Source: Reyranella sp. (GTDB lineage Bacteria > Pseudomonadota > Alphaproteobacteria > Reyranellales > Reyranellaceae). From it: DNA of 64,000 nucleotides. The notes under the pieces are model-generated. The model saw only the letters and a program-made list of their open reading frames with translations, ran no database searches and was not told where the DNA came from. The DNA lies in NCBI RefSeq assembly GCF_017305915.1, contig NZ_JAFKJN010000005.1, positions 124,001-188,000 on the forward strand, read 5' to 3'. The stretch's first letter is position 1. Each line of letters opens with the position of its first letter. Of this stretch, positions 52,992 to 62,356 are shown piece by piece. Made by a program: the position numbers and the translations under genes.

Positions 52992-54098
52992 CTAGAGCTT
53001 GTTGGCAGCCGACTGGCGCGCCATGAAGTTGTCGTAGGTGTTCTCGGCGACGCGGAACCACAGCACGCCGTCCTTGCGGAACGCCGTCTGCGAGTCCCAG
53101 ATCTTCTTGAAGTTCGCGTTCTTGGCGGTGAGGTCGGCATAGACCTCGTTGGCCGCGTTGAAGGATGCTTCAAGGATCTGCTGCGAGAACGGCTGCAGCT
53201 TGGCACCGTTGGCGATCAGCGAGCGCAGCGCCTTGGGGTTGTCGGCGTCGTACTTGGCGGCGGTCCAGTTGTTGGTCTCGGCCGCGGCCATGCGCAGGAT
53301 GCCCTGATAGGCCTTGGGCAGGGCGTTGAACTTGTCGACACTGATCAGCATGTGCAGCGCCGCGTTCCCTTCCCACCAGCCGGGATAGTAGTAGTACGGC
53401 GCGACTTTCACGAAGCCGAGCTTCTGGTCGTCATAGGGGCCGACCCACTCCGCGGCATCGACGGTACCCTTCTCGAGCGCCGGATAGATGTCGCCGCCGG
53501 CGATCTGCTGCGGCACCACGCCGAGCTTGGTCATGACGTCGCCCGCGAGGCCGGCGATGCGCATCTTCAGGCCCTTGAGGTCGTCGAGGGTCTTGATCTC
53601 CTTGCGGAACCAGCCGCCCATCTGCGCCGTCGTGTTGCCGGCGACCATGCCGACCACGTTGTAACCCTTGAAGAAGTCGTTGAGCATCTGCTCGCCGCCG
53701 GCCTGGGTCAGCCACGCATTCATCTGGCGCGTGTTGAGGCCGAACGGGACCGTGGTCGCCAGCGCGAAGGTGGGATCCTTGCCGAAGAAGTAGTAGCAGG
53801 CGGTCTGGCCCATCTCGACGGTGCCGTTCTGCACCGCGTCGAGCACCTGCAAGCCCGGAACGATCTCGCCGGCCGCGAAGGTGCGGATCTGGAACTTGTT
53901 GTCGGTCGCCTCGGCGACGAGCTTGGCGAAGTGCTCGGCGCCGCCATAGAGCGTGTCCAGAGACTTGGGGAAGCTCGAGGTCATGCGCCAGTTGAGCTCG
54001 GGCGCCGACTGCGCGATGGCGGGCGCGGCCACCGCGCCCGAAGCGGCCGCTACGGCGGTGCCGATGCCGGCCGTACGGATGAATTTGCGACGTTGCAT
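52992..54098 (-). CDS. dctP: TRAP transporter substrate-binding protein (DctP/FcbT1-like), tandem copy 5
   Basis: Encodes 368 residues. Signal MQRRKFIRTAGIGTAVAAAS, mature start near AIAQSAPELNW. Core GGDIYPALEKGTVDAAEWVG and PYYYYPGWWEGNAALH are kept; variable segments include CYYFFGKDPTFALATTVPFG and GMVAGNTTAQMGG. It is the farthest copy from dctQM and is followed upstream by uppP on the same strand with a 69-base gap. The ribosome site is weaker (CCGGAGAACCTGC). Confidence 0.94.
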   Translation of the reverse strand: MQRRKFIRTAGIGTAVAAASGAVAAPAIAQSAPELNWRMTSSFPKSLDTLYGGAEHFAKLVAEATDNKFQIRTFAAGEIVPGLQVLDAVQNGTVEMGQTACYYFFGKDPTFALATTVPFGLNTRQMNAWLTQAGGEQMLNDFFKGYNVVGMVAGNTTAQMGGWFRKEIKTLDDLKGLKMRIAGLAGDVMTKLGVVPQQIAGGDIYPALEKGTVDAAEWVGPYDDQKLGFVKVAPYYYYPGWWEGNAALHMLISVDKFNALPKAYQGILRMAAAETNNWTAAKYDADNPKALRSLIANGAKLQPFSQQILEASFNAANEVYADLTAKNANFKKIWDSQTAFRKDGVLWFRVAENTYDNFMARQSAANKL

Positions 54099-54167
54099 GC
54101 AGGTTCTCCGGAAAATCCGATCTTGCTTGCGCGGGCTTATGGCACGCGACCCGGAACTGCAGAAGAC

Positions 54168-54974
54168 TCAACGCATGACGAGGAAGACGAGCGCCAATGC
54201 ACCCACTGCAATACGATACCACGCGAACACGCCGAAGCCATGGCGGCTGACGAAGCGCAGGAACGGCTTCACCACAACCAGGGCCGACAGGAACGCCACG
54301 ACGAAGCCGATGGCGATCAGCCCGCCGCCCTGCCAGTCCAGGGTCTTCCAGTTCTTGTAGAGGTCGTAGACCGTCGCCCCCAGCATGGTCGGGATGGCGA
54401 GGAAGAAGGAGAACTCCGCCGAAGTCGCACGATCCACGCGAAAAACCCGGGCGCCCATGATGGTAGCGCCCGAGCGCGAGACGCCGGGGATCATGGCGAG
54501 GCACTGGCAGAAGCCAATGAACAGCGCCGTCTTCCAGTCGATCTCGTCGACCGACTTGATGCGCGGGCGCTGGGCGTAGTGCTCGATCACCAGGATGGCG
54601 ATGCCGCCGACGATGAAGGCGATCGGCACCACCATCGGCGTATCGAGCATCATCTTGATGTACTTGTGCAGCAGCACGCCGATCACGGCGGCCGGCAGGA
54701 AGGCCACGATCACCGCCGTCGCGAAGCGGATCGACGTCGGCTCGCGCCGCATCACGCCGCCGACGGTCGCGAGGATCTTGCGCCAGTAGAGGAGGCAGAC
54801 GGCAAGGATCGCGCCGGCCTGGATCACGATCTCGAACACCTTGCCCTGCGGCCCCTCGAAGTGAAGGACCTCCTCGGCCAGCAGGATGTGGCCGGTCGAC
54901 GAGACCGGCAGGAACTCGGTGACGCCCTCGACGATGCCGATGACGATGGTCTTCAGGAGCAGCGCGAGATCCAT
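54168..54974 (-). CDS. uppP: Undecaprenyl-diphosphatase
   Basis: Encodes 268 residues and about eight membrane helices. Both active-site motifs are intact: GVTEFLPVSSTGHILL and PGVSRSGATIMGA. The enzyme recycles undecaprenyl pyrophosphate, the lipid carrier of peptidoglycan and other polymers, and gives bacitracin tolerance when abundant. The ATG is 4 bases after the parC stop, so the genes are probably co-transcribed. Confidence 0.96.
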   Translation of the reverse strand: MDLALLLKTIVIGIVEGVTEFLPVSSTGHILLAEEVLHFEGPQGKVFEIVIQAGAILAVCLLYWRKILATVGGVMRREPTSIRFATAVIVAFLPAAVIGVLLHKYIKMMLDTPMVVPIAFIVGGIAILVIEHYAQRPRIKSVDEIDWKTALFIGFCQCLAMIPGVSRSGATIMGARVFRVDRATSAEFSFFLAIPTMLGATVYDLYKNWKTLDWQGGGLIAIGFVVAFLSALVVVKPFLRFVSRHGFGVFAWYRIAVGALALVFLVMR

Positions 54975-54978
54975 ACGA

Positions 54979-57222
54979 TCAATCCTTGAAGCGTTTCGCC
55001 CGGGGCCAGCCCTTTTCCGGCATGCGCCCGGCCTGGGCGCGCTCGCCGCGCCAGAACTTGAGCTCGTTTGCGGGGATCACGCGATTGCCCCACGGCAGAC
55101 CGTCGGCCAGCGTGAAGGCCTGCGCATCGGACAGCCGGTCCGCTTTCGACTTCTGCAGGGTGACGCCGCGGCCGCGGCCCATCTCCGGCACCTGCTCGAT
55201 CGGGAAGATCAGCAGCTTGCGGCCTTCGCTCAGCGCGGCGATCGAGTCCGCACGCTCGGGCACGATCCCGAAGGCCTGCGCCTTTTCCTTGTCGGCGAGG
55301 TTCAGGACCTGCTTGCCGTTCTTGGTCTGCGCCACGACCTCGTCTTCCGGCACGATGAAGCCGCGGCCGGCGTCCGACGCGACCAGGAACTTGCGGCCGC
55401 TCTTCAGCACTTCGAGGTCAATGATGTCCTGCTCGTTGCCGAGCTCGATCATCAGGCGCACCGGCTCGCCGTGGCCGCGCGCGCTCGGCAGGCGGTCGCA
55501 GCCCAGGGTGTAGAAGCGGCCGTTGGTGCCGAAGATCAGCACCTTGTCGGTCGACTGGGCGTGCAGGCTGAACTTCGCCTCGTCGCCTTCCTTGTACTTG
55601 AGCTCGGCCGCCTGCTTGTCGTCGAGATGACCCTTGGCGGCGCGAATCCAGCCCTTGGCCGACAGCAGGATGGTGACCGGCTCGCGCTCGACGAAATCCT
55701 CGATCGCATGCTCGACCTCGACCGGCGCATCGGCGAGCTCGGTGCGGCGTTTGCCGATCTTGGTCTTGGCGCCGAACTTCGCCTTGGTCTCCTGGACCTC
55801 GTCGGCGATCTTGCCCCATTGCTGCTTCTCGTCCTTGAGCAGCGCGCGCAACTCCTTGCCCTCGGCGCTGAGCTTCTTGTGCTCGCCCTTGATCTCGAAC
55901 TCTTCCAGCCGGCGCAGGGCCCGCAGGCGCATGTTGAGGATCGACTCAGCCTGCAGATCGCTCAGCTTGAACGTCCGCATCATCACCGGCTTGGGTTCGT
56001 CCTGCTCTCGGATGATCTTGATCAACTTGTCGATGTTCAGATAGGCGATCAGGTAGCCGTCGAGGATCTCGAGCCGCCGCACGATCTCGGCCAGCCGGAA
56101 GTTGGACCGCCGGATCAGCACCTCACGGCGATGGTCGAGCCAGGCCTGCAGCGCCTCGCGCAGGTCCATCACCCGCGGCGTGTTGGTCCGGTCGAGGACG
56201 TTGAGGTTCAGCGGGAAGCGGATCTCGAGGTCGGTCAGCTTGAAGAGCTGCTCCATCAGCAGCTCGGCCGGCACGTTGCCGGTGCGCGGCTCGAGCACGA
56301 TGCGCACGTCGTCGGCCGACTCGTCGCGCACGTCCTCGAGGATCGGCAGCTTCTTGGCGTTGATGATCTCGGCGATGCGCTCGATCAGCTTGCCCTTCTG
56401 GACCTGGTACGGGATCTCCGTGACGATGATGCGGTACTGGCCGCGCGGCAGCTCCTCTTTCTCCCACTTCGCGCGCAGGCGGAAGGCGCCGCGGCCGGTC
56501 TTGTAGGCCTCGACGATCGATTCGCGCGGCTCGACCAGGATACCGCCGGTCGGGAAGTCCGGGCCCTTCACCAGGTCGACGATGGTGTCGATGCGCGCGT
56601 TGGGCGTCTTGATCAGGTGCAGCAGCGCATCGCACAGGTCGCCGGCATTGTGCGGCGGGATCGAGGTCGCCATGCCGACCGCGATGCCGGCGGCGCCGTT
56701 GGCCAGCAGGTTCGGGAAGCCGCCGGGCAGGACGATCGGCTCCTCGGCGGCGGCGTCGTAGGTCGGGCGGAAGTCGACGGCGTTCTCCTCGATGCCGGCG
56801 AGCAATGCCTCGGCGACCTCGGTGAGGCGCGCCTCGGTGTAGCGCATGGCGGCCGGGTTATCGCCGTCGATATTGCCGAAGTTGCCCTGGCCCTCGATCA
56901 GCGGATAGCGGACGGAGAATTCCTGGGCGAGGCGGACCAGGGCGTCGTAGATCGACTGGTCGCCGTGCGGATGGTACTGGCCGATCACGTCGCCGACCAC
57001 GCGCGCGCTCTTCTTGAAGGCGCTGTTGGGATCGAGCCGGAGCTGGCGCATCGCGTACAGCAGGCGGCGATGAACGGGCTTGAGGCCGTCGCGCACGTCC
57101 GGCAGCGAGCGCGCCATGATCGTGCTGAGGGCATAGGACAGGTAGCGCTCCTGGAGCGCTTGCCCGAAGGGCACCGGCTTGACGACGGCGAGCGGGACGA
57201 CGTTGGTGCTGCGTTTGGCCAT
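54979..57222 (-). CDS. parC: DNA topoisomerase IV subunit A
   Basis: Encodes 747 residues. The breakage-reunion domain has KPVHRRLLYAM, the helix-turn segment QYHPHGDQSIYDALVRLAQ and the active tyrosine Y128 in AAMRYTEARL; the C-terminal beta-propeller lacks the GyrA box, and the length fits ParC rather than GyrA (about 900). With ParE it decatenates daughter chromosomes. At the position aligned with E. coli ParC Ser80 this protein has Gln89, followed by Ser90, and Asp93 at the Glu84 position. It precedes uppP and follows recO. Confidence 0.95.
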   Translation of the reverse strand: MAKRSTNVVPLAVVKPVPFGQALQERYLSYALSTIMARSLPDVRDGLKPVHRRLLYAMRQLRLDPNSAFKKSARVVGDVIGQYHPHGDQSIYDALVRLAQEFSVRYPLIEGQGNFGNIDGDNPAAMRYTEARLTEVAEALLAGIEENAVDFRPTYDAAAEEPIVLPGGFPNLLANGAAGIAVGMATSIPPHNAGDLCDALLHLIKTPNARIDTIVDLVKGPDFPTGGILVEPRESIVEAYKTGRGAFRLRAKWEKEELPRGQYRIIVTEIPYQVQKGKLIERIAEIINAKKLPILEDVRDESADDVRIVLEPRTGNVPAELLMEQLFKLTDLEIRFPLNLNVLDRTNTPRVMDLREALQAWLDHRREVLIRRSNFRLAEIVRRLEILDGYLIAYLNIDKLIKIIREQDEPKPVMMRTFKLSDLQAESILNMRLRALRRLEEFEIKGEHKKLSAEGKELRALLKDEKQQWGKIADEVQETKAKFGAKTKIGKRRTELADAPVEVEHAIEDFVEREPVTILLSAKGWIRAAKGHLDDKQAAELKYKEGDEAKFSLHAQSTDKVLIFGTNGRFYTLGCDRLPSARGHGEPVRLMIELGNEQDIIDLEVLKSGRKFLVASDAGRGFIVPEDEVVAQTKNGKQVLNLADKEKAQAFGIVPERADSIAALSEGRKLLIFPIEQVPEMGRGRGVTLQKSKADRLSDAQAFTLADGLPWGNRVIPANELKFWRGERAQAGRMPEKGWPRAKRFKD

Positions 57223-57258
57223 TTGGCTCTTAGAGAGGGAAACGACCGCAACCGGCCG

Positions 57259-57987
57259 TCATTGTTGTTCTTGGCGGAGCAGCGTCTCCATAAATCTCGC
57301 CCGCGCGCCGGGCAAGGGCTTGTTGTGTGGCCAGAAGACGTGGCGCTCAAGGAAAAAGCCCGTCAAATCGAGGCCTTGTCGCAGTTCGGCTGCATCGGCC
57401 GGCAGGCCGCCGGTGGATAGAAAAGCCGGCAGCGCAATCAGCTTGTCACGGTAGGGCTCGGAGGCCGCGCGCGACACCGCCCGCCCGGTCTTGGGCGACA
57501 CGAACGCCAGGTCCTCGGTCGCGCCGGTCAGCGCACATTTCTCGAGAGCGAGGCCGAAACCCAGCTCCTGCAACAGGCCGAGCTCCAGGCGGACGTAGAT
57601 CGCGGGCCAGCCGTCATGGCCGAGCACGCCCAGGAAAGCGTGAAAGCCCTCGTACATCGCCGGATGCGGCTCACGCTCGGGGAGCGCGGCGTCGACCATG
57701 GCGCAGGCGGCAGCCAGGCCCGCCAGCTCCATCGGATCGTCCAGCGCCCGCGCCGCATGCGGCTCGCGCAATTCGCCGGTGAAGTTGCCGAGCTGCTCGG
57801 TCAACCGCGCCCGCCAGGCGACCTCGACCACGTTGCCCGGCTGCCAAATCGGTTTCGACCTGCGCGAGACGCCGCCATGGATGAAGCCGGCGTGACGGCC
57901 GTGCGCGTGTGTCAGTAGGGAGGCGACCAGCCCGGTCTCACTGTGAGGCCGGCTCGAGAGCACGATGCCCTGGTCGCTCCACTCCAT
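57259..57987 (-). CDS. recO: DNA repair protein RecO
   Basis: Encodes 242 residues. The N-terminal OB fold begins EWSDQGIVLSSRPHSETGLV with HGRHAGFIHGG; the helical C-terminal part has LELGLLQELGFGLALEKCALTG. The zinc-cysteine cluster of some RecO proteins is reduced to a single Cys here, as in many alphaproteobacteria. RecO anneals DNA and, with RecR (also encoded here), displaces SSB for RecA. Its ATG overlaps the era stop. Confidence 0.94.
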   Translation of the reverse strand: MEWSDQGIVLSSRPHSETGLVASLLTHAHGRHAGFIHGGVSRRSKPIWQPGNVVEVAWRARLTEQLGNFTGELREPHAARALDDPMELAGLAAACAMVDAALPEREPHPAMYEGFHAFLGVLGHDGWPAIYVRLELGLLQELGFGLALEKCALTGATEDLAFVSPKTGRAVSRAASEPYRDKLIALPAFLSTGGLPADAAELRQGLDLTGFFLERHVFWPHNKPLPGARARFMETLLRQEQQ

Positions 57988-58898
57988 TACTTGGGCTCGT
58001 AGTCCAGCCCGATGGCGCGGTAATGCGCCGGGTCGTCGGCCCAGCGCTCGCTCACCTTGACATGCAGGAAGAGATGGACCGGCCGCTCGAGCATGGTCGT
58101 GAGCTCATGGCGTGCCCGCGCGCCGATCTGCTTGATGCGCGCCCCGCCCTTGCCGAGCACGATCGCGCGCTGGCCCTCGCGCTGGACGTGGATGATCTGC
58201 TCGATGCGCACCGAGCCGTCACCGCGCTCCTCCCACTTCTCGGTCTCGACCGCGGCCTCGTAGGGCAGCTCCTGGTGAAGCTGCAGGAAGACCTGCTCGC
58301 GAGTCACCTCGGCGGCGAGCAGGCGCATCGGCAGGTCGGCGGCCTGGTCCTCGGGATAGAGGAAAGGCCCTGCCGGCACCGCGGCGGCGAACGCGGCCAG
58401 CACGTCGGCGACACCGTCGCTCTTCAGCGCGCTCACCATGAAGGTGTGCTCGAACGGCACCAGGGCGTTGAGCTCGGCGGTCAGCGCCAGCAACTGCTCG
58501 CGCGGCACCAGGTCGATCTTGTTCAGGATCAGGTATCGCGGCGCCCGGTTCTGCTTCAGCCGCTCGACGATGGCTCGGGTTTCCTGGCCAACACCGCGTT
58601 CGGCATCGACCATCAGCCCCACCACGTCGGCATCTTCGGCGCCCTGCCAGGCGGCGGCGACCATGGCGCGCTCCAGCCTTCGCTTGGCGATCCGGAAGAT
58701 GCCGGGCGTGTCGACCAGCACGACCTGTGCGCGGTCGCCGCCGGCCAAGTCGGCCATGGCGATGCCGATGACGCGCATCCGCGTCGTCTGCACCTTGGGC
58801 GAGACGATGCTGACCTTGGAGCCGACCAGGGCGTTGACGAGCGTCGACTTGCCCGCGTTGGGCGCCCCGACGATGGCGACGAAACCGGCGCGGGTCAT
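57987..58898 (-). CDS. era: GTPase Era
   Basis: Encodes 303 residues. G motifs: GAPNAGKSTL (G1), DTPGIF (G3), LNKIDLV (G4), then a KH domain with GKGGARIKQIGARARHEL that binds the 3' end of 16S rRNA. It acts in 30S maturation. ATG at 58898 overlaps the rnc stop (ATGA); the frame continues further upstream but only as antisense-like noise within rnc. Confidence 0.96.
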   Translation of the reverse strand: MTRAGFVAIVGAPNAGKSTLVNALVGSKVSIVSPKVQTTRMRVIGIAMADLAGGDRAQVVLVDTPGIFRIAKRRLERAMVAAAWQGAEDADVVGLMVDAERGVGQETRAIVERLKQNRAPRYLILNKIDLVPREQLLALTAELNALVPFEHTFMVSALKSDGVADVLAAFAAAVPAGPFLYPEDQAADLPMRLLAAEVTREQVFLQLHQELPYEAAVETEKWEERGDGSVRIEQIIHVQREGQRAIVLGKGGARIKQIGARARHELTTMLERPVHLFLHVKVSERWADDPAHYRAIGLDYEPK

Positions 58899-59641
58899 GA
58901 CGCCCCCAGCTGCTCGAGCAATGCCGCCGCGGCCAGCCGCTCGGCCTCGCGCTTGCTGCCGGCGCGGCCGCGGCCGGGCTCGTGGCCCTTGATCGAGACG
59001 TCGACCACGAACACCGGCGCGTGCGCTGGGCCTTCGCGGCCGATCTCGCGGTAGCTGGGCAGCGGCAGGCGGCGCGCCTGCGCCCATTCCTGCAGGCTCG
59101 TCTTGGCGTCACGCGGCGCCGCCAAGGTCGCGCTCAGGCGCTCACCCCACAACCGCTCGATCGCCGCGGCGGCCACGACAAAGCCGGCATCGAGGAACAA
59201 GGCGCCGAGCACCGCCTCCATGGCATCGGCGAGGATGGTCCGCCGCACGCCCTCCTCGTGGCGCTCGGAATCGCCGAGGCTGAGCGCGGCACCCAGGCCG
59301 ATCGACGCCGCGATCTCGGCCAGGGTCGAGGCCTGCACCAGCGCCGAATAGCGGCGCGCCAGATCGCCCTCGTGCTCGTGCGGGAAGCGGCGCATCAACA
59401 GGTCGGCCATGGCAAGCGACAAGACGCGGTCGCCGAGGAACTCCAGCCGCTCGTTGCCGTGCGGGAAGGCAGCCTTGAGGTCGGGCTGGCGATCGAGGGC
59501 GCTGCGATGGGTCAGCGCCTCGGCGAGAAGCTCGGGGCACGCGAAGTCATGCCCCAGATCTGGCAAGGTATCCGGCAGGGTGGGCTTCAGCGGATCGCCT
59601 TGAAGAAGCGGCTGAAGCGGATCGCGGCTGGCCATTTCCAC
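58895..59641 (-). CDS. rnc: Ribonuclease III
   Basis: Encodes 248 residues. The catalytic motif NERLEFLGDRVLSLAMAD and the later DAMEAVLGALFLDAG supply the acidic residues; a double-stranded RNA-binding domain (about 175-245, DAKTSLQEWAQARRLPLPSY) follows. It processes rRNA precursors and structured mRNAs, and could act on the nested hairpins of the palindromic elements in this window (inference). The start could be GTG 59641 or ATG 59635; either overlaps the lepB 3' end by about 50 bases. Confidence 0.95.
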   Translation of the reverse strand: MEMASRDPLQPLLQGDPLKPTLPDTLPDLGHDFACPELLAEALTHRSALDRQPDLKAAFPHGNERLEFLGDRVLSLAMADLLMRRFPHEHEGDLARRYSALVQASTLAEIAASIGLGAALSLGDSERHEEGVRRTILADAMEAVLGALFLDAGFVVAAAAIERLWGERLSATLAAPRDAKTSLQEWAQARRLPLPSYREIGREGPAHAPVFVVDVSIKGHEPGRGRAGSKREAERLAAAALLEQLGAS

Positions 59642-60399
59642 GGCTCGTACCAGTTCGCCGCCGTCGGGTCGTGCGAGAAAAAGATGAACTCGGCGCGGCC
59701 GACCAGATTCTCCGCCGGCACGTACCAGCCGAGCTGCGCCGCCGCCTGGCCGCCGCTCAGCTGCAGGGCGGTGCGGCTGTCCAGCGAGTCGTCGCGGTTG
59801 TCGCCCATCATGAAGAAGTGGCCGGGCGGCACGACGAACTTCGGCGTGTTGTCGGACTGGCCGTTGTCGGTGGTCTCGACGATCTCGTGGCGGCGGCCGT
59901 TGGGCAGCACCTCGTCGTACAACGTGCCGGTGCGATAGGCGCCGCCACCGCTCGGCGCGTAGTCGCCGACCTTGATGCGCTCGACCGGCTTGCCGTTGAT
60001 CTGGAGGATGCCCTCGGTGACCTGGATGGCATCGCCCGGCAGGCCGACGATGCGCTTGATGTAGTCGGTGCGGTTAGGGCCCTGGCCCTGGTCGCCGGGA
60101 TACTTGAAGACGGCGACGTCGCCGCGCTCGGGGTCGTGGGCGAAGATGCGGCCCGAGAAGAAGCCCAGCGAGAACGGGAAGGAGTGCTTGCTGTAGCCGT
60201 AGGAATACTTGGAGACGAACAGATAGTCGCCGACCAGCAGCGTCGGGATCATCGAGCCCGACGGGATGTTGAACGGCTCGACGGCGAATGTCCGCACAAC
60301 GAGTGCGATCAGCACCGCATAAACGACGGTCCGGATGGTCTCCGCCAGACCGCCGGCCTTTTCCTGTCCCCGCTTGCGACGTTCAACCACGTCCGTCAT
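59587..60399 (-). CDS. lepB: Signal peptidase I
   Basis: Encodes 270 residues. An N-terminal membrane anchor (TVVYAVLIALVVRTFAV) precedes the S26 boxes: box B PSGSMIPTLLVGDY with catalytic Ser49, box D DYIKRIVGLPGD with general-base Lys112, and box [12 protein letters not shown]. It removes Sec and Tat signal peptides at the periplasmic face. As the copy with a complete dyad it should be the functional one, in contrast to the paralogue upstream. Confidence 0.96.
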   Translation of the reverse strand: MTDVVERRKRGQEKAGGLAETIRTVVYAVLIALVVRTFAVEPFNIPSGSMIPTLLVGDYLFVSKYSYGYSKHSFPFSLGFFSGRIFAHDPERGDVAVFKYPGDQGQGPNRTDYIKRIVGLPGDAIQVTEGILQINGKPVERIKVGDYAPSGGGAYRTGTLYDEVLPNGRRHEIVETTDNGQSDNTPKFVVPPGHFFMMGDNRDDSLDSRTALQLSGGQAAAQLGWYVPAENLVGRAEFIFFSHDPTAANWYEPWKWPAAIRFSRFFKAIR

Positions 60400-60489
60400 C
60401 GCCGTACCAGTTTACAAGTGCTGCGCCTATAGCAGGGCGGTAACACAATGTCTCCCGTCCGGCCGTCGCATGGAAGGGGTGCAAATTGG

Positions 60490-61212
60490 TCATTTCAGGG
60501 CGGTGCCCATGCGACCCAGTTGCTCGAGTCCGGACCAGTAGATGTAATTGGCACGGCCGACCAGATGATCGGCCGGCACGAACCACCAGCCGGCGCGGCC
60601 GTCGAGCGAATCGTCGCGATTGTCGCCCATCACGAAATAGCTGCTGGCAGGGACCGTGACCGGGCCGCCCTCGTCCGCCGGGCCGTTTCGCGAGTACTTG
60701 ATGATCTCGAACGTCGCGCCGTCGGCGAAACGCTCGCGCAGGCGAGTCGCCGCGCGTCCGGGAAGCCCCGGGCGGTCGGCTGCAAATTCGCCCACGCGCT
60801 CCTGGACAGCAGGCCGTCCATTGATGACCGGAACGCCTTTGCGCATTTCGATCTGCTCGCCGGGCAGACCGATCACTCGCTGCACGAATTCGGCACGGCG
60901 ACCGCCGAAAGTCGAAAGGCTGCCGGCGTTGTCCGGCACCCGGTAGACGATGAGGTCGCCGCGCGCCGGCTGCCGACCGTCGGCATAGGCGTTGAGATCG
61001 ACAAAGAACTGATCGGTACGCAGCAGGCTCGGCAACATCCCGCCGGACGCCATGTGGAACGCCCGCCAGCCGGCAAGCTGCACGGCTGTGCCGGCGAGCA
61101 CCATGAAGGTGACGACCGGGATGGCGACGATCAGCACCAGCACGATCCAGAGCCGCCGGCGGCGCGACGGTGGCACCGGCGCGACGGGCGGTGGCGGCGC
61201 GGGCTCGCTCAC
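60490..61212 (-). CDS. Signal peptidase I paralogue lacking both catalytic residues
   Basis: Encodes 240 residues with a proline-rich N-terminus, one membrane anchor ([20 protein letters not shown]) and an S26-type periplasmic domain. Box B reads [10 protein letters not shown], so the nucleophile position before Met is Gly58 instead of Ser. Box D reads [12 protein letters not shown], with Gln111 for the catalytic Lys. Box E ([11 protein letters not shown]) and the overall fold are kept, as is the downstream [12 protein letters not shown]. The codons are unambiguous (GGG and CAG). Start GTG overlaps the acpS stop. It cannot work by the known Ser-Lys mechanism and may be a regulator, chaperone or decoy. 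Confidence 0.85.
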   Translation of the reverse strand: MSEPAPPPPVAPVPPSRRRRLWIVLVLIVAIPVVTFMVLAGTAVQLAGWRAFHMASGGMLPSLLRTDQFFVDLNAYADGRQPARGDLIVYRVPDNAGSLSTFGGRRAEFVQRVIGLPGEQIEMRKGVPVINGRPAVQERVGEFAADRPGLPGRAATRLRERFADGATFEIIKYSRNGPADEGGPVTVPASSYFVMGDNRDDSLDGRAGWWFVPADHLVGRANYIYWSGLEQLGRMGTALK

Positions 61213-61607
61213 GCGGGCACGCCCGAGATGATCACGATCGCCTGGGCGAGCGGATACTCGTCGGTCAAGGTGAGGTCGATCTGCGCCGTCATGCCGGCCG
61301 GCGTGATCTCCTGCAGGCGGGCGAGCGCGCCGCCGGTCAGCGCCATCGTCGGCTTGCCGCCGCGCATGTTGATCACGCCCATGTCGCGCCAGAACACGCC
61401 GCGGCGCAGGCCGGTGCCGAGCGCCTTGGCGCAGGCCTCCTTGGCGGCAAAGCGCTTGGCGTAGCTCGCGGCGCGGGTGGCGCGGCCCTCCGAGCGCTTC
61501 TGCTCGACCTCGGTGAAGATGCGCTGGATGAAACGGTCGCCGAACCGCTCGAGCGACTTCTCGATGCGGCGGATGTCGCAGAGATCGTTGCCGAGGCCCA
61601 GGATCAC
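61209..61607 (-). CDS. acpS: Holo-[acyl-carrier-protein] synthase
   Basis: Encodes 132 residues. AcpS motifs: [15 protein letters not shown] with Asp8 (magnesium ligand) and [14 protein letters not shown] with Glu57. It transfers 4'-phosphopantetheine from CoA to ACP in the cytosol. The start is GTG, overlapping the pdxJ stop as GTGA; its stop overlaps the next GTG likewise. The pdxJ-acpS order is widely conserved. Confidence 0.96.
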   Translation of the reverse strand: MILGLGNDLCDIRRIEKSLERFGDRFIQRIFTEVEQKRSEGRATRAASYAKRFAAKEACAKALGTGLRRGVFWRDMGVINMRGGKPTMALTGGALARLQEITPAGMTAQIDLTLTDEYPLAQAIVIISGVPA

Positions 61608-62344
61608 GTCGAGCCCTTGCGCGCTTCGTCGATCAGGCGGCGCATCTCGCGGATCGCGACCTCGAGGCCGACGAAGATCGCCTCGCCGACCAGGAAATGG
61701 CCGATGTTCAGCTCGCGCACCTCGGGAATGGCGGCGACCGGACCGACATCGGCGTAGCTCAGCCCATGCCCCATGTGGCATTCGAGGCCGAGCCTGCCGC
61801 ACAGCGCCGCGCCCCTGCGCAGCCGCTCGAGCTCGGCTTTCTGCGCCGCGCCTTCCAATTCGCAATAGCGGCCGGTGTGCAGTTCGACGACTGGTACGCC
61901 GAGCGTGACGGCGGCCTCGAGCTGGCGCTCGTCGGCCTCGACGAACAGCGAGACGCGGATGCCGGCGTCGCGCAGCCGCGCCACCATCGGCTTCAGGTGA
62001 TTGTGCTGGCCGGCGGCGTCGAGGCCGCCCTCGGTCGTCCGCTCCTCGCGCTTCTCGGGGACGATGCAGGCGGCATGGGGTTTGTGGCGCAGCGCGATGC
62101 GGACCATCTCCTCGGTTGCCGCCATCTCGAAGTTGAGCGGTATGGTGAGCTCGCGCATCAGCGCCTCGATGTCGGCGTCGACGATGTGACGGCGATCCTC
62201 GCGCAGATGGGCGGTGATGCCGTCGGCGCCGGCCTTGGTGGCGAGTGCCGCGGCGCGCAGCGGGTCGGGCAGCTTGCCGCCGCGCGCGTTGCGGACAGTG
62301 GCGACGTGATCGATGTTCACGCCGAGACGCAGGGACTGGGCCAT
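61604..62344 (-). CDS. pdxJ: Pyridoxine 5'-phosphate synthase
   Basis: Encodes 246 residues. The TIM-barrel begins [19 protein letters not shown], with [34 protein letters not shown] and [11 protein letters not shown] supplying phosphate and substrate contacts. It condenses 1-deoxy-D-xylulose 5-phosphate with 3-amino-2-oxopropyl phosphate to make pyridoxine phosphate. It follows rsh by 12 bases and heads the overlapping block pdxJ-acpS-lepB paralogue. Confidence 0.96.
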   Translation of the reverse strand: MAQSLRLGVNIDHVATVRNARGGKLPDPLRAAALATKAGADGITAHLREDRRHIVDADIEALMRELTIPLNFEMAATEEMVRIALRHKPHAACIVPEKREERTTEGGLDAAGQHNHLKPMVARLRDAGIRVSLFVEADERQLEAAVTLGVPVVELHTGRYCELEGAAQKAELERLRRGAALCGRLGLECHMGHGLSYADVGPVAAIPEVRELNIGHFLVGEAIFVGLEVAIREMRRLIDEARKGST

Positions 62345-62356
62345 TGGCTACTCTGG

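Noticed and set aside
54886..57420. An 844-codon open frame on the plus strand opposite parC and uppP
   Set aside because: It is a GC-driven shadow of parC: rich in Asp, Arg, His, Leu and Gln with no domain motifs. Several similar long frames (895-2823 plus, 3731-6451 minus, 13138-15237 plus, 61697-63778 plus) were rejected for the same reason.
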